A stretch of DNA of 64,000 nucleotides, from NCBI GenBank assembly GCA_040506275.1, contig JBEVXD010000007.1, positions 155,046 through 219,045 of the forward strand, in the 5' to 3' direction. How positions within the stretch are numbered: position 1 is the stretch's first letter; each line of letters opens with the position of its first letter. The translations under genes were made by a program, and so were the position numbers. Below the pieces are notes generated by a model. That model saw nothing but the letters and a program-made list of their open reading frames with translations, did no database searches and was not told the DNA's origin. Shown here in pieces: positions 1 through 9,417 of this stretch. Origin of the DNA: Thiodiazotropha sp040506275. GTDB lineage: Bacteria; Pseudomonadota; Gammaproteobacteria; Chromatiales; Chromatiaceae.

Positions 1-188
1 ATGCGCAGAAATGCATTGGGTGAGAAATCCCCTGCAGTTTCGGGGGCCTTGCCTGCGATTCCAGGTCCTGCCTCCCTTTGCTCAGCCTTGACCGAGGGCA
101 GTATGCCGAGGGTTAAACTGACCAGTGAGGCGGTACTGCCTGCAACGAAACGTCGGCGACTAAGATTGATGATCTGTTTAGTATTCAT
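1..188 (-). CDS. Molybdopterin-binding oxidoreductase large subunit (IorB-like), N-terminal fragment
   Basis: Only the first 62 codons lie in the window; the gene runs off the left edge. The ATG at 188-186 overlaps the stop of the upstream [2Fe-2S] subunit gene in an ATGA junction, so the two are translationally coupled. The N-terminus (MNTKQIINLSRRRFVAGSTA) carries a twin-arginine signal (SRRRF followed by a hydrophobic stretch), as in the periplasmic isoquinoline 1-oxidoreductase/aldehyde dehydrogenase beta subunits of the xanthine oxidase family, which bind the molybdenum cofactor and are exported folded. The family call rests on the Tat signal, the coupled Fe-S subunit and gene order, because the catalytic domain is outside the window. 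Confidence 0.75.
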   Translation of the reverse strand, partial: MNTKQIINLSRRRFVAGSTASLVSLTLGILPSVKAEQREAGPGIAGKAPETAGDFSPNAFLR

Positions 189-652
189 GACTGGCCTCCG
201 GAAAGCTTACCCGCAGCCACTTTGATCGCTTGCCTAATCCTTGCGTAGGTTGCACATCGACAGAGATTGCCCTGCATTGCCTGATCGATATCAGCATCAC
301 TGGGCTTTTGGTTTCTATGCAGCAAAGAGGCGGCAGACATGATCTGACCCGATTGACAAAAGCCACACTGGACAACCTCCAACTCTTTCCATGCTGCTTG
401 CACTGCCTGGCCCGCCGGGGTAGACAACCCCTCGATAGTGGTAACCTCCTTACCCACCGCGTCAGAAACCGGAGTAATGCATGAACGAACAGGGGCACCA
501 TCCAGATAGACAGTACAGCTGCCACACTGAGCAATACCACAACTGTATTTTGTACCAGTCAGACCAACATAATCCCGGATCGCCCATAGCAAAGGCGTCT
601 GTGGATCAATATCGAGGGCTTGACGATTTCCGTTAATCGACAGATTCAACAC
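185..652 (-). CDS. [2Fe-2S]-binding subunit of xanthine oxidase-family dehydrogenase (IorA-like)
   Basis: About 155 residues, the usual size of the small electron-transfer subunit of isoquinoline 1-oxidoreductase, carbon monoxide or aldehyde dehydrogenases. It has an N-terminal plant-type [2Fe-2S] domain (KYSCGIAQCGSC followed by RSC) and a C-terminal helical [2Fe-2S] domain (QCGFCQSGQ followed by GNLCRC). These clusters pass electrons from the Mo subunit encoded immediately downstream. I chose the GTG at 652 over an upstream start at 685 because a perfect AGGAGG sits five bases before it (658-663 on the minus strand). The substrate cannot be told from this subunit. Confidence 0.9.
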   Translation of the reverse strand: MLNLSINGNRQALDIDPQTPLLWAIRDYVGLTGTKYSCGIAQCGSCTVYLDGAPVRSCITPVSDAVGKEVTTIEGLSTPAGQAVQAAWKELEVVQCGFCQSGQIMSAASLLHRNQKPSDADIDQAMQGNLCRCATYARIRQAIKVAAGKLSGGQS

Positions 653-918
653 ATCAACCTCCTTATGGTGTAGATGCCCGGTCAATTAAACCGGAGTTAA
701 CACATTAATTATATTTAATATTTCTAGTTATCATGAATTTATAACCATGGCTTTTTGAATCTCATGATGTCAACGAGTTCCCAAGATTTTTCCAACATCG
801 ATCCATAGCGCAAATAATAGTCGATTGTTTGGATTTGAGGAGGATCCTGGCTGTTTAAGCTTCAAGGAACCATTATTAATCCTAAAAAACAAAACACACA
901 TTCAATGTTGGTATCATA

Positions 919-2076
919 GTGACGCAGATAGCTGACAAATGGATTACAAATTTAGGGCAAAGGGACAAATTGAGTATTCAAACAACCAAGACAGACCCAG
1001 CAAGCAGCTCATCTCTATTGGCATATCGATTATTGATACTTCTACTCTTGGTGCTTATCAATTCTGCTTGCAGCAAGCATGAGCCACTCTTAATTGATAA
1101 ACCCCTTGACCAGATCAGCATAGCCATCAATCACAAAACTCCAGCGTTAATGGACAAATTCAAGGTCACAGGACTATCTGTTGGCATCATACGAGATGGA
1201 GAACTTTCAATAGAAGAATCATTGGGCTTCAGTAGAACAACCCCCACAAAAAAGCTTGACGAAAACACAGTTTTTAGAGCTGCTTCTCTGGGAAAACCCA
1301 TTTTTGCCTACATTGTGGTAACACTTGCACAGCAGGGCCTGCTGAATCTTGATACACCACTATTTGAATATATAAATGTGAGAATGGTTGACAATGACGA
1401 TCGGTCTCTACTGGTCACAGCTAGAATGGTACTCTCTCATACAACGGGTTTACCAAATTTAAATGTTGAGTCAAAAGAGTATAAGTTCCACTTCACACCA
1501 GGCTCAGAATTTTTGTATTCAGGACATGGCTACCTCTATTTACAAAAAGTTATTGAACTATTGTCAGGCAAGTCACTACAGCAACTGGCATCACAACTTG
1601 TATTCAAACCATTGAGCATGACAAGCAGCAGTTATGTCTGGCAGACAAACTATTTAAACACCATTGCCAGCAGCTATGACGCCAACGGCAAGAGATACCC
1701 CACCGGGATATTGCCTGAATCTGGATATTCCGCCTGGAGTCTGTTTACTACAATGCAAGACTATTCAAGGTTTGTTTCTCATATTTTGAAAACTTCAGAA
1801 GAGTCCAATAGTGTTGCCTCGGTACTACTTACACCGGAAATCAATGTGGCCGATGGAGTGGCATGGGGTTTGGGTTGGGGTCTTCAAGAGACTCCACCAT
1901 ATACCTCGTTCTGGCACTGGGGAAGCCTGGCTGGATTTAGACATTTTGTTGTTGGATATCCAAAAGAGAAAATTGCAGTAATTGTCATGTCAAATAACGA
2001 CCAGGCATTCAAAATAGCTGACAAGGTAATGTCGTTGGCCATTGGTGGCGACTATCCAGCTTATGACTGGTTCTGA
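919..2076 (+). CDS. Serine hydrolase / beta-lactamase-like lipoprotein (class C fold)
   Basis: 385 residues from a GTG start. After an unusually long leader of about 33 residues comes a hydrophobic stretch ending in a lipobox (INSAC, Cys51), so the protein is probably a lipoprotein. The penicillin-binding, AmpC-like fold is supported by an SxxK motif (Ser123-Leu-Gly-Lys126), a Tyr200-Ser-Gly in place of the usual YxN, and a late HWGSLAG box (His333) in the position of the KTG/HxG motif. Family members include esterases, D-aminopeptidases and peptidoglycan-related hydrolases; the substrate is unknown. The gene stands alone. Translation could start further in, since no strong ribosome binding site precedes the GTG. 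Confidence 0.85.
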   Translation: MTQIADKWITNLGQRDKLSIQTTKTDPASSSSLLAYRLLILLLLVLINSACSKHEPLLIDKPLDQISIAINHKTPALMDKFKVTGLSVGIIRDGELSIEESLGFSRTTPTKKLDENTVFRAASLGKPIFAYIVVTLAQQGLLNLDTPLFEYINVRMVDNDDRSLLVTARMVLSHTTGLPNLNVESKEYKFHFTPGSEFLYSGHGYLYLQKVIELLSGKSLQQLASQLVFKPLSMTSSSYVWQTNYLNTIASSYDANGKRYPTGILPESGYSAWSLFTTMQDYSRFVSHILKTSEESNSVASVLLTPEINVADGVAWGLGWGLQETPPYTSFWHWGSLAGFRHFVVGYPKEKIAVIVMSNNDQAFKIADKVMSLAIGGDYPAYDWF

Positions 2077-2364
2077 CCATATTCAGAACCCTCAAACATG
2101 CCGCAGGCGTAAATTACAATTTATTGTCACCACGACATGTCCTGCATTCTAACAACTACAAACTATCAAGTCTGACCAGAGTACTCCTCATATCTTCATG
2201 ATGTGAATAATATCACTCACCTCACCGGTAATAATTCACTGCATCATCTAGGCCTGATTCGATAGCTTATCTCTCAGTTCGATCATGAATCGTACTTCAA
2301 TGGAAATCCAGGCAGTTAAAGGATTGTTTAATTAAAATTATTTTACATAAAAAGGACCAACTAC

Positions 2365-4254
2365 ATGGATATTTTTAATAAGTCCAAGTTAGCTGTACGC
2401 GTCGCATTGTGTTGCTCAGTCATTGGCATCCAAGGACATGTTTTAGCAAAGGAGATGCCTGTTTATCACGCTATCGATAACGGATTGTCTGAAAATCAGG
2501 CCTATCAGCTTTCTAAACTACTCGATACTAATCCTGAACTCATCGATTTTGAAAAACTGCAGCGTACCGGTGAACTCAGTTACACAGACCTGACAAGACA
2601 TCAGTATATCCCTACCCGCTCCATTGGCCGCGGCGAAGCCGATGAAGAGAAGAAATCGACACTCATTGAACAAATAGATTTTGATGCGCTCTCGATGATC
2701 AAACCTATTGATGAAGACGTCGTCTTACATATGTTGGAGAACTCTCTGGATGAAGTGGGCTTACTACCTCATGTCTATAAACCCATACTACGCAACACTC
2801 AGTTTGAAGCAGTTGATATTGAGGGAAGTGTTCTAGCCGATACAGCAATAGATACCAAGGTAAACCTGCAACTCTACACAGGGGATATTCCATTAATTGG
2901 CCCAGGTGCAAAAATTTCTGCAACCATCGATGCTGAAGGTGGAACGACTCAAATACACTATGCCAATCGCTCTCTGGAACAGGGTGAATATGTACCGGTA
3001 ATCAACCACATTGAAGCAAAACAGCAATGTAAAAAACAGTTATTGAACGACGGTAAAGGTACAAAACTTGAAAAACTTAACATCTCAACCCAACTGGTTT
3101 ACTACGCGCCATCTTTAGATATCACAACGGTAAAGACAATTCAGCCTCACTATGATTGTGGTGGAACAGCTATAGTAGATGGAGAGATTGTTAACCTTCT
3201 ACATGAGTTAATTCCTGCAGTAGACAGTGTTGAATATGTTCCTGAGATTGTTCTTAATGCACAATTTGACGGTAAAGTGATCCATGCGAATGTTGATATT
3301 AATGGTGGTATGCCCCCATATCATATTGATTGGAGTGCCAATCATGCCGAACCGAGAGACAGGAGTGGCTCGGCAATCTCATTCATTGCAGAGAATAGAG
3401 GTGGTATAAGTGAAGAGATTGTTACCGTTAGCGTTACCGATGCCAATGGCATTGAGACACTGGCAACAACAACCGTCTCACTTCCACAGGTTTCTCAAAA
3501 AACAGAATCCGGTCTGATTCGTTTTTTCGATACCACTATCACCGCACTGCTTGAAAACCTGATTCCAGCGGTACAGGCTATCGGTGGCATTACTGACTAC
3601 GGCACAGAGAATGCCGTAACCAACGAGTTTGGTGATCTTGAACAGGGTTTTATCGATCGCATGCAGAGTGCTGGTGTAACTGAACGTTTCAGCTGGTCAG
3701 GCACCCTTGCCTGGGAACAGGACTTCAAAGCAACCCAGGACAGTAACTGGATTGATAATACCGATATCACCTTCTATGTTGGTCACGGCTACGGTGGCGG
3801 CTTCACTTTCGAGGACAACACACATGATGACGGCACCCTCGACTATGATGATGCCACTGAAGATTGGGGTGATAAAGACCTGGAGTGGCTGGCACTACTC
3901 TCTTGCCAGGTTCTCAAGGATGATTGGAGCGGCATGTCACGCTTCGACCGCTGGAAACAGGAGTTTGACGGTTTACACCTATTGATGGGATTCCATACCA
4001 ACGCCTATGCCTGGAGCAGCTTCTCGGGTGAGTTTGCTGACAACCTGCTAAAGAGTAGCCCAATGATGGTCAGAACTGCCTGGTTTGAAGCAACTGACAC
4101 AAATCAGCCTGCAGGCGTTGTACCTGTTGTAATGGGCGTATTGGGTCAGAATGGCATGTCCAATATGAATGATTACTTTTGGGGTAAAGGATCGGTTGGT
4201 CCTGACATCAGGGATGGTGACATCATTGGTTATTGGAGTATTAAAGTTCTGTAA
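2365..4254 (+). CDS. Large secreted protein with Ig/PKD-like region and C-terminal DUF6345-like domain
   Basis: 629 residues with a signal peptide (about residues 1-29, ending LAKE). Residues about 300-380 read like a PKD/Ig-type beta domain. The C-terminal 230 residues resemble DUF6345 (from memory of the family): a buried strand ending in VGHGYGG (His474), a strand ending in ALLSCQ (Cys514), then a conserved tail including GLHLLMGFHTNAY. The HG-then-SC order is that of clan CD (caspase/gingipain-like) cysteine peptidases, so a protease-like fold is possible but unproven. The gene is monocistronic, with an AAGGACC-like ribosome binding site (2352-2358) and a strong terminator directly downstream. 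Confidence 0.7.
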   Translation: MDIFNKSKLAVRVALCCSVIGIQGHVLAKEMPVYHAIDNGLSENQAYQLSKLLDTNPELIDFEKLQRTGELSYTDLTRHQYIPTRSIGRGEADEEKKSTLIEQIDFDALSMIKPIDEDVVLHMLENSLDEVGLLPHVYKPILRNTQFEAVDIEGSVLADTAIDTKVNLQLYTGDIPLIGPGAKISATIDAEGGTTQIHYANRSLEQGEYVPVINHIEAKQQCKKQLLNDGKGTKLEKLNISTQLVYYAPSLDITTVKTIQPHYDCGGTAIVDGEIVNLLHELIPAVDSVEYVPEIVLNAQFDGKVIHANVDINGGMPPYHIDWSANHAEPRDRSGSAISFIAENRGGISEEIVTVSVTDANGIETLATTTVSLPQVSQKTESGLIRFFDTTITALLENLIPAVQAIGGITDYGTENAVTNEFGDLEQGFIDRMQSAGVTERFSWSGTLAWEQDFKATQDSNWIDNTDITFYVGHGYGGGFTFEDNTHDDGTLDYDDATEDWGDKDLEWLALLSCQVLKDDWSGMSRFDRWKQEFDGLHLLMGFHTNAYAWSSFSGEFADNLLKSSPMMVRTAWFEATDTNQPAGVVPVVMGVLGQNGMSNMNDYFWGKGSVGPDIRDGDIIGYWSIKVL

Positions 4255-4284
4255 GCTGACATCCGTAATATACCTGTAACCTGG

Positions 4285-4314
4285 CCCGATTCAGCATGCT
4301 GAATCGGGTTTTTT
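4285..4314 (+). terminator. Rho-independent terminator of the DUF6345-like gene
   Basis: A perfect 12-base inverted repeat with no unpaired loop as written (CCCGATTCAGCA/TGCTGAATCGGG, 4285-4308; the apex must open to a small loop) is followed by six T. It lies 30 bases after the stop codon at 4254. Confidence 0.93.
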
Positions 4315-4383
4315 ATATCCACTTAATATTGACGTGTACCCAACATATATTTGACACCGAATGTAATGGTATAAAATCAATCC

Positions 4384-5583
4384 ATGAGCACGCGACTTAT
4401 CATGCACATCGACCTGGATGCCTTCTTTGCATCCATTGAACAGCGAGATCACCCGGAGTATCAGGGACGTCCCTTGGTGATTGGGGCAAAACCAGGCAAA
4501 CGCGGGGTAGTGGCAACCTGTTCCTACGAGGCAAGACGCTATGGGGTGCACTCCGCAATGCCGATCAGTGAAGCGGCCCGACGTCTACCCCCTGAAACTG
4601 TCTATCTTCCCCCCGACATCAACAAATACGGAGCGGTTTCTCGTGAGATCATGACAGTACTGGAGAGCCTGTCCCCCGTTGTGGAGAAGGTCTCCGTGGA
4701 TGAAGCCTTTCTGGATATCACTGGCATGCAACGATTGATCGGGGACCAGGAAACAATAGGCCACAGAGCAAAGCATCTGATCCGGAACCAGGTAGGCTTG
4801 ACTGCTTCAGTGGGAATTGGCCCCAACCGTCTAATTGCAAAACTCGCTTCGGATTACCAGAAGCCTGATGGACTTACCATCGTGCAACCAGATCAAGTTG
4901 AAGACTTTCTCAATCCACTGCCACTGACTGTTTTACGTGGCTTGGGGGTAAAGAGTGCACCGATCCTGCAACGCCTAGGTCTGAAAACCGTTGCTGATGT
5001 GCGCCGACTCTCTCTGCTTGATCTGCGGCGACACCTGGGTAGTCGTGCCGGTACAAATATCTATGAGCAGGCCCGGGGTATCGCCTCAGACATAATCAAT
5101 ACTCAATCCACAAGAAAGTCGATATCTAAAGAGACAACTTTCAACGAAGACATCACCGATCCAGAGATCCTGCGGGATACCCTCCTTTGGTCTGCCCAGG
5201 AAGTGGGTTACATCGCTCGTCATGGGAATCGTAAAGGCAGCCTGGTGACCTTGAAAATCCGTTTTCGCGGATTCGACACCCATACCCGCAGCCGGACCTT
5301 AACCATGCCTACCGCTGCTGATCAGGATCTATTTAAAGCGGCATGGGCGCTCTATCAAAATGAACAATGGCATGACCAGCCAGTCCGACTGATAGGACTA
5401 GGTCTTAGTGGTTGGGATGGAGTAAATAGTGTCGACGCAACACAGGGCGACTTGTTTGATGAGCTGCAGCCAATAGCTGATGCAAAACAAGACCTGCTCT
5501 ACCGAACGCTCGATGAAGTCAGCGGGAAGTTTGGCAAGCGTTCCATACGACAGGGCAGCCAACGATATAAAAAACCAAGCTGA
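4384..5583 (+). CDS. dinB: DNA polymerase IV (Y-family, translesion)
   Basis: 399 residues, a little longer than E. coli DinB (351). The catalytic palm shows HIDLDAFFAS (Asp10) and SVDEAF (Asp106, Glu107), which bind the two metal ions. GPNRLIAKLASD and the helix-hairpin-helix GLGVKSAPILQRLGLKTVADV follow, and the little-finger domain occupies the C-terminal third. The enzyme copies damaged templates and extends mismatched ends in the cytoplasm. It is a single gene. A TTGACA (4351-4356) and TATAAA (4370-4375) lie upstream but only 13 bases apart, and I see no convincing LexA box, so SOS control is not demonstrated. Confidence 0.97.
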   Translation: MSTRLIMHIDLDAFFASIEQRDHPEYQGRPLVIGAKPGKRGVVATCSYEARRYGVHSAMPISEAARRLPPETVYLPPDINKYGAVSREIMTVLESLSPVVEKVSVDEAFLDITGMQRLIGDQETIGHRAKHLIRNQVGLTASVGIGPNRLIAKLASDYQKPDGLTIVQPDQVEDFLNPLPLTVLRGLGVKSAPILQRLGLKTVADVRRLSLLDLRRHLGSRAGTNIYEQARGIASDIINTQSTRKSISKETTFNEDITDPEILRDTLLWSAQEVGYIARHGNRKGSLVTLKIRFRGFDTHTRSRTLTMPTAADQDLFKAAWALYQNEQWHDQPVRLIGLGLSGWDGVNSVDATQGDLFDELQPIADAKQDLLYRTLDEVSGKFGKRSIRQGSQRYKKPS

Positions 5584-5619
5584 CGGTGGAGGTGATGAAT
5601 ACCTTTTTTACCACCAAAA

Positions 5620-6309
5620 TTATTGATTTATTAATTTAAAATCGATTTCAGTGGACAACTTACCGGTGAACCAGCCACTCCACTTGTAGACACCATTAGA
5701 CCGTCTCTTCACCATATGCTCTTGCGGTAGAGGCCGTTGCTTATGGAACATCAGTTTGGTCGTAGGATATTGCACCTCTAAGGTCAGCTTCATCGGATAG
5801 TAACCATCCAGAAAACGACGCATGTATGGGCCGTTGCGCAGTTGAAACAGACCACTCCCCAAACTATGTAGCGCTCTACTCTCAGCAGTCAGACAAATCT
5901 CTGCAGCCGCGCCGACTTCACTTAGGCTCAGCTTGGCCCCCACTACTTCAGCAAACCCGATATTGCGAGATGAAACAACCTGGAGACTACGAATACGCTG
6001 TGGATTGTAGACGATCTCTAGACGAGGCACCTGATCGAGATGATGATGACATTGCGCCAGCTCAACCCAGCCATCCTGCAGACTGGATGATTTGATTCTG
6101 ATTATATTCTGATGGTGGTGCACCGGTTTTGAAGGGGGAAGGTTCAGAAACTCAAGTGTACCCTCATTAACCTCTGTCGTAGAGTCATCCCAAAAATCAT
6201 CGTCTTCAAATTGAGGGTCACTCAAAGCAGTTGATATAAAGATCAAACCAAACCAAATTACCATGCTGCACTTTTGCACGACTGCCCTGACGAGGTATTT
6301 ATAATTCAT
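5620..6309 (-). CDS. Hypothetical exported protein
   Basis: 229 residues, family not recognised. A hydrophobic N-terminal segment (about residues 12-29, VIWFGLIFISTAL) looks like a signal peptide. It is followed by an acidic DDDFWDD stretch and then a mostly beta-patterned domain without cysteine pairs or obvious catalytic motifs. The gene converges with dinB and is not in an operon. It is likely periplasmic or outer-surface; no function is proposed. Confidence 0.7.
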   Translation of the reverse strand: MNYKYLVRAVVQKCSMVIWFGLIFISTALSDPQFEDDDFWDDSTTEVNEGTLEFLNLPPSKPVHHHQNIIRIKSSSLQDGWVELAQCHHHLDQVPRLEIVYNPQRIRSLQVVSSRNIGFAEVVGAKLSLSEVGAAAEICLTAESRALHSLGSGLFQLRNGPYMRRFLDGYYPMKLTLEVQYPTTKLMFHKQRPLPQEHMVKRRSNGVYKWSGWFTGKLSTEIDFKLINQ

Positions 6310-6759
6310 AGTTTGGTTTCCCGATTCTTACGATTCTATATTATCCATCAACCTCACGTCATGTGATCAACTCACGAATCATATAGCTTAAGAATCTCTA
6401 AAGTATATATGGGTGGATTTTCACTTATCCCATCATTCCGACCCATCCTCAAAATAAATTCAAGTCATGTAGGGTGTGGCTCTGCCGCACCATACCAAAC
6501 TGAAACGATAACCACCTGATAAGCATATCTATAGACAGCTTCCGTCTACATCACTGCTAGATTCAGGTAATGAAACCAGGATTTCTGAGTCGCCTCTTTT
6601 GGTTTACCCTTCAAATAGATGCACAGCAACTCTTGAGCTCAGCAACTTGAATTCATTCCAGACAGTAGTGGGCATGCTCAGGAATAACGTGTTGATAAGA
6701 TATCAGTATGAGCCAATGTCTATACTGCATAGTATCTTCCTACGTGACAGGTACCAGCC
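6310..6759. other. Intergenic region with a small REP-like hairpin
   Basis: 450 bases between the divergently read exported protein and the TetR gene. The only structure seen is GGTGTGGC/GCCGCACC (6473-6491) with a three-base loop, a motif of the kind found in dispersed bacterial palindromes. Open stretches inside it lack ribosome binding sites and family likeness. Confidence 0.5.
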
Positions 6760-7455
6760 ATGGATAATCAATCTGCATCCGGAACCCCTACAAGTCATGC
6801 TCCTCATGAATTGGCTGAACAGATTCTCGATAGTGCCATCCGAATTGCGGAAGGCTCATCATGGGAGTCTCTCAGACTACATCAAATTGCAAGAGATATG
6901 GATATCACCCTTGAGGTGATACAGCACTTTTTCAGGCAGAAAGATGACTTAGTGGAGGCCTGGTACGACCGAGCCGATCGTGCCATGTTGGCTGATGCTG
7001 CCCTTGAGGATTATCAGTGGCTCTCCCCAAGGGAACGTATCCATCGATCTATCACCTGTTGGCTCAAATCATTGGGAAATCATCGTCGGGTGAGCCGTGA
7101 CATGCTTAACTACAAACTCGAACTGGGCCATATCCACCTGCAAGTGCTTGGGCTGCTGAGAATCAGCCGTACCGTGCAGTGGATACTGGAAGCGGCTAAT
7201 CGTGAAGTGGTTCACCTGCAACGGGTAGGTGAAGAGGTGGCATTAACCGGCATCTACCTTGCCACCTTCGCTTACTGGATGTTTGATGATTCCACCGAAG
7301 CGCAAAAAACCACAAAGTTACTTGATCGTCTGTTACGCCAGGCAGAGTATTTTGCACGACTGGCAGTACCCTTGGGTATTCACGGATATGATCCCGAAAG
7401 CCAGCAAAAGCAATCCGGCACATCTGGGCAAACTACAGAAAAGGCTGCCCACTGA
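6760..7455 (+). CDS. TetR/AcrR family transcriptional regulator
   Basis: 231 residues. Residues about 18-70 form the TetR helix-turn-helix: ILDSAIRIAEG, then SLRLHQIARDMDITLEVIQ, then HFFRQKDDLVEAWYD, matching the family pattern in which a short recognition helix is followed by a YYHF-like FFRQKDDL. The helical remainder is the ligand/dimer domain. It is followed after 22 bases by a membrane hydrolase gene on the same strand, so the two may be co-transcribed. The target genes and ligand are unknown. Confidence 0.85.
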   Translation: MDNQSASGTPTSHAPHELAEQILDSAIRIAEGSSWESLRLHQIARDMDITLEVIQHFFRQKDDLVEAWYDRADRAMLADAALEDYQWLSPRERIHRSITCWLKSLGNHRRVSRDMLNYKLELGHIHLQVLGLLRISRTVQWILEAANREVVHLQRVGEEVALTGIYLATFAYWMFDDSTEAQKTTKLLDRLLRQAEYFARLAVPLGIHGYDPESQQKQSGTSGQTTEKAAH

Positions 7456-7477
7456 CTTTGGGTCAGCTTGTATAACA

Positions 7478-8488
7478 ATGGACACCATCACCCATGCCCT
7501 TTTCGGCGCAGTCTGTGCCGCCGCTGTGACGCGAACGGCATCTATCGAAATCAGTGATCTGCATCGGCGCATGGCCATCACCGGGGTGGCAGCAGCATTC
7601 CCAGATATTGACTATCTTGGCTTCTGGATAGAGCCATTGCTGTTTCTTGCGGAGTGGCATCGCAGTGCGACACACTCCCTGGTGTTGCTACCCATCTGGG
7701 CTGTTTTATTGACCTCCTGTTATATGCCCTGGCGCTGGGCTCGGGATCATTGGCGCACCATATACACCCTCACCTGTCTGGGTATTCTCTCCCATATCCC
7801 GCTCGATCTGGTGACCCCCTTCGGGATCAAAGTTTTCTACCCACTCTCTGAAACACCCTATCGCTTTGGTATCACGTTTTTCATTGATGGTTATTTCACT
7901 GCCATCCTGGTTCTTACCCTGGCTACCTGTCTATGGCGACCGGCAAGCAAGACGGTATTAAGTGGTCTGATACTACTCAGCGCCTATCTGGGCAGTCAGT
8001 GGCTGCTTAAAGCCGAGGCCCTTCGGGTCGCCACCACTCAGTTCCCTGAATCTACTGATCTGCATGCACTGCCGCAGCCTTTCTCCCCTTTCTACTGGCA
8101 ATTGATCAAAAGAAGCGGTGAAACATACCAGGTCGCCTATCTCAGTTTGCTCGCACAGGATAGGGCAATCATCACCGATTATCGAAGCAATCTGACACTC
8201 GACTGGCAACAATACCATCTGCTGGGCCAGACTGATCAGCAAAAGCCTTTGATCCGGGAAGCCTGGCAGCAAAATCGGTTTCAAAAGTTCAGATCTTTCG
8301 CCCAATTTCCTATCCTCTACCGCGTTGATGAATCACAGGGTGAAAGCTGCGTTTGGTTCACTGACCTGCGCTATACATTGCCCTATATGACCCCCCCTTT
8401 TCGATATGGTATGTGTCGTAACTCTGAAAGCTTATGGAGACTCTATCGATTAAGAAGATTTACAGAGAGTGAGCGGCATCTGCTTTAG
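7478..8488 (+). CDS. Membrane-bound metal-dependent hydrolase (YdjM/DUF457 family)
   Basis: 336 residues starting MDTITHALFGA, the canonical beginning of this family. The motif set is present: THALFGA near the start, AAAFPDIDYLG, HRSATHSL, and LSHIPLDLVTPFG; the His and Asp residues are proposed metal ligands. Several transmembrane helices fill the N-terminal two thirds, with a soluble C-terminal third. The reading frame is open further upstream (to 7259) but overlaps the TetR gene; the ATG at 7478 matches the family N-terminus. Family members are inner-membrane proteins of uncertain substrate. Confidence 0.88.
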   Translation: MDTITHALFGAVCAAAVTRTASIEISDLHRRMAITGVAAAFPDIDYLGFWIEPLLFLAEWHRSATHSLVLLPIWAVLLTSCYMPWRWARDHWRTIYTLTCLGILSHIPLDLVTPFGIKVFYPLSETPYRFGITFFIDGYFTAILVLTLATCLWRPASKTVLSGLILLSAYLGSQWLLKAEALRVATTQFPESTDLHALPQPFSPFYWQLIKRSGETYQVAYLSLLAQDRAIITDYRSNLTLDWQQYHLLGQTDQQKPLIREAWQQNRFQKFRSFAQFPILYRVDESQGESCVWFTDLRYTLPYMTPPFRYGMCRNSESLWRLYRLRRFTESERHLL

Positions 8489-9030
8489 CACTTATCCTCT
8501 TTCGGCTTGATACTTTACTAATATCAGAGTGACATTCAAGTTGAACATGGCTAGTTGGAAATGCGGAATGGCGATGAATCTATGTGTAAATACCCATAAT
8601 CATCTGAGGATGATCAGAAGGATTGACGCTATCAATATATATCGGGGTACGATTCCACATCAGTTACAGTGAAACCACACTAGACAGCGCCTTATATCGA
8701 TCACTGGAACATTGACGGTAGTTGAGCAGCCTATTAATTGATAGACCAACTTATAGGTAGAGGAGTTCATCCGTACTAAAGAAGGATAATGTTGTCATTG
8801 AGAAATGAACACAGCTATAAAGGTTAACTACCATTTATGGACAACTCAATGTCACATGGTATGGCGTAGCATAGTATCTACTCAAGGATTATTTAGAGCA
8901 CGCTCTAGCCTTCAGTCTAACCAACATTGAATGTCAACTAGCACCAATAAATCTCATTAAAGCAGTGTCCATCCCTCACCCAGGACGTCTACACAAATAT
9001 CTACTACTTCTGCAAATATACTCAGTAACC
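8489..9030. other. Intergenic region, nothing recognised
   Basis: About 540 AT-rich bases between convergently oriented genes. No long open frame, tRNA, terminator or repeat shared with other parts of the window was seen. Confidence 0.4.
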
Positions 9031-9417
9031 CTAAACGAATCCCAATAACTTAAGCCCATCGTATATAAGCACCACAGATAGAATCCACAGTATCAATCCT
9101 AAGGCACGAATAGTGTAAATATATATTGCGCCATTTAAAAACGACTTATACTTCCCTACTGCTACTGCCAACACTATTTTTGATCCCACAAGCAGCGATA
9201 TCAAACCTAGTATGTTGTACAGACCGGATATTTCGTTGATGATGAATAGACTAAATATGATGATTGGCAGGTCAGTGATAATCGGCGCGACTGCCACCTT
9301 GATACCTGCTCGAATATCGTGTTGAAGTGTTTCTGAAATCACCAAAGATAAAAGCGGCCCTGGCGAAAAACCTGCAGACAAACCCAGTACAATACCTGCG
9401 CTGATAGTACTTAGCAT
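9031..9417 (-). pseudogene. LysE-type translocator with an internal in-frame deletion
   Basis: 128 residues in one open frame. The first 70 residues match the start of LysE/RhtB exporters (GLSAGFSPGPLLSLV, then a second membrane helix). After GLISLL the sequence jumps to what is normally the last third (VGSKIVLA, then YIYTIRALGLILWIL and a terminal YDGLKLLG). Full-length relatives have about 200 residues, so roughly 70 residues spanning the middle helices appear to be missing without loss of frame. Export activity is unlikely. The judgement of deletion comes from family memory, not an alignment. Confidence 0.65.

Noticed and set aside
4351..4375. TTGACA and TATAAA upstream of dinB
   Set aside because: Spacing of 13 bases is too short for a normal sigma-70 promoter; no LexA palindrome seen.
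6599..6919. 106-codon frame upstream of the TetR gene
   Set aside because: Overlaps the TetR start in another frame, lacks a ribosome binding site and family likeness.
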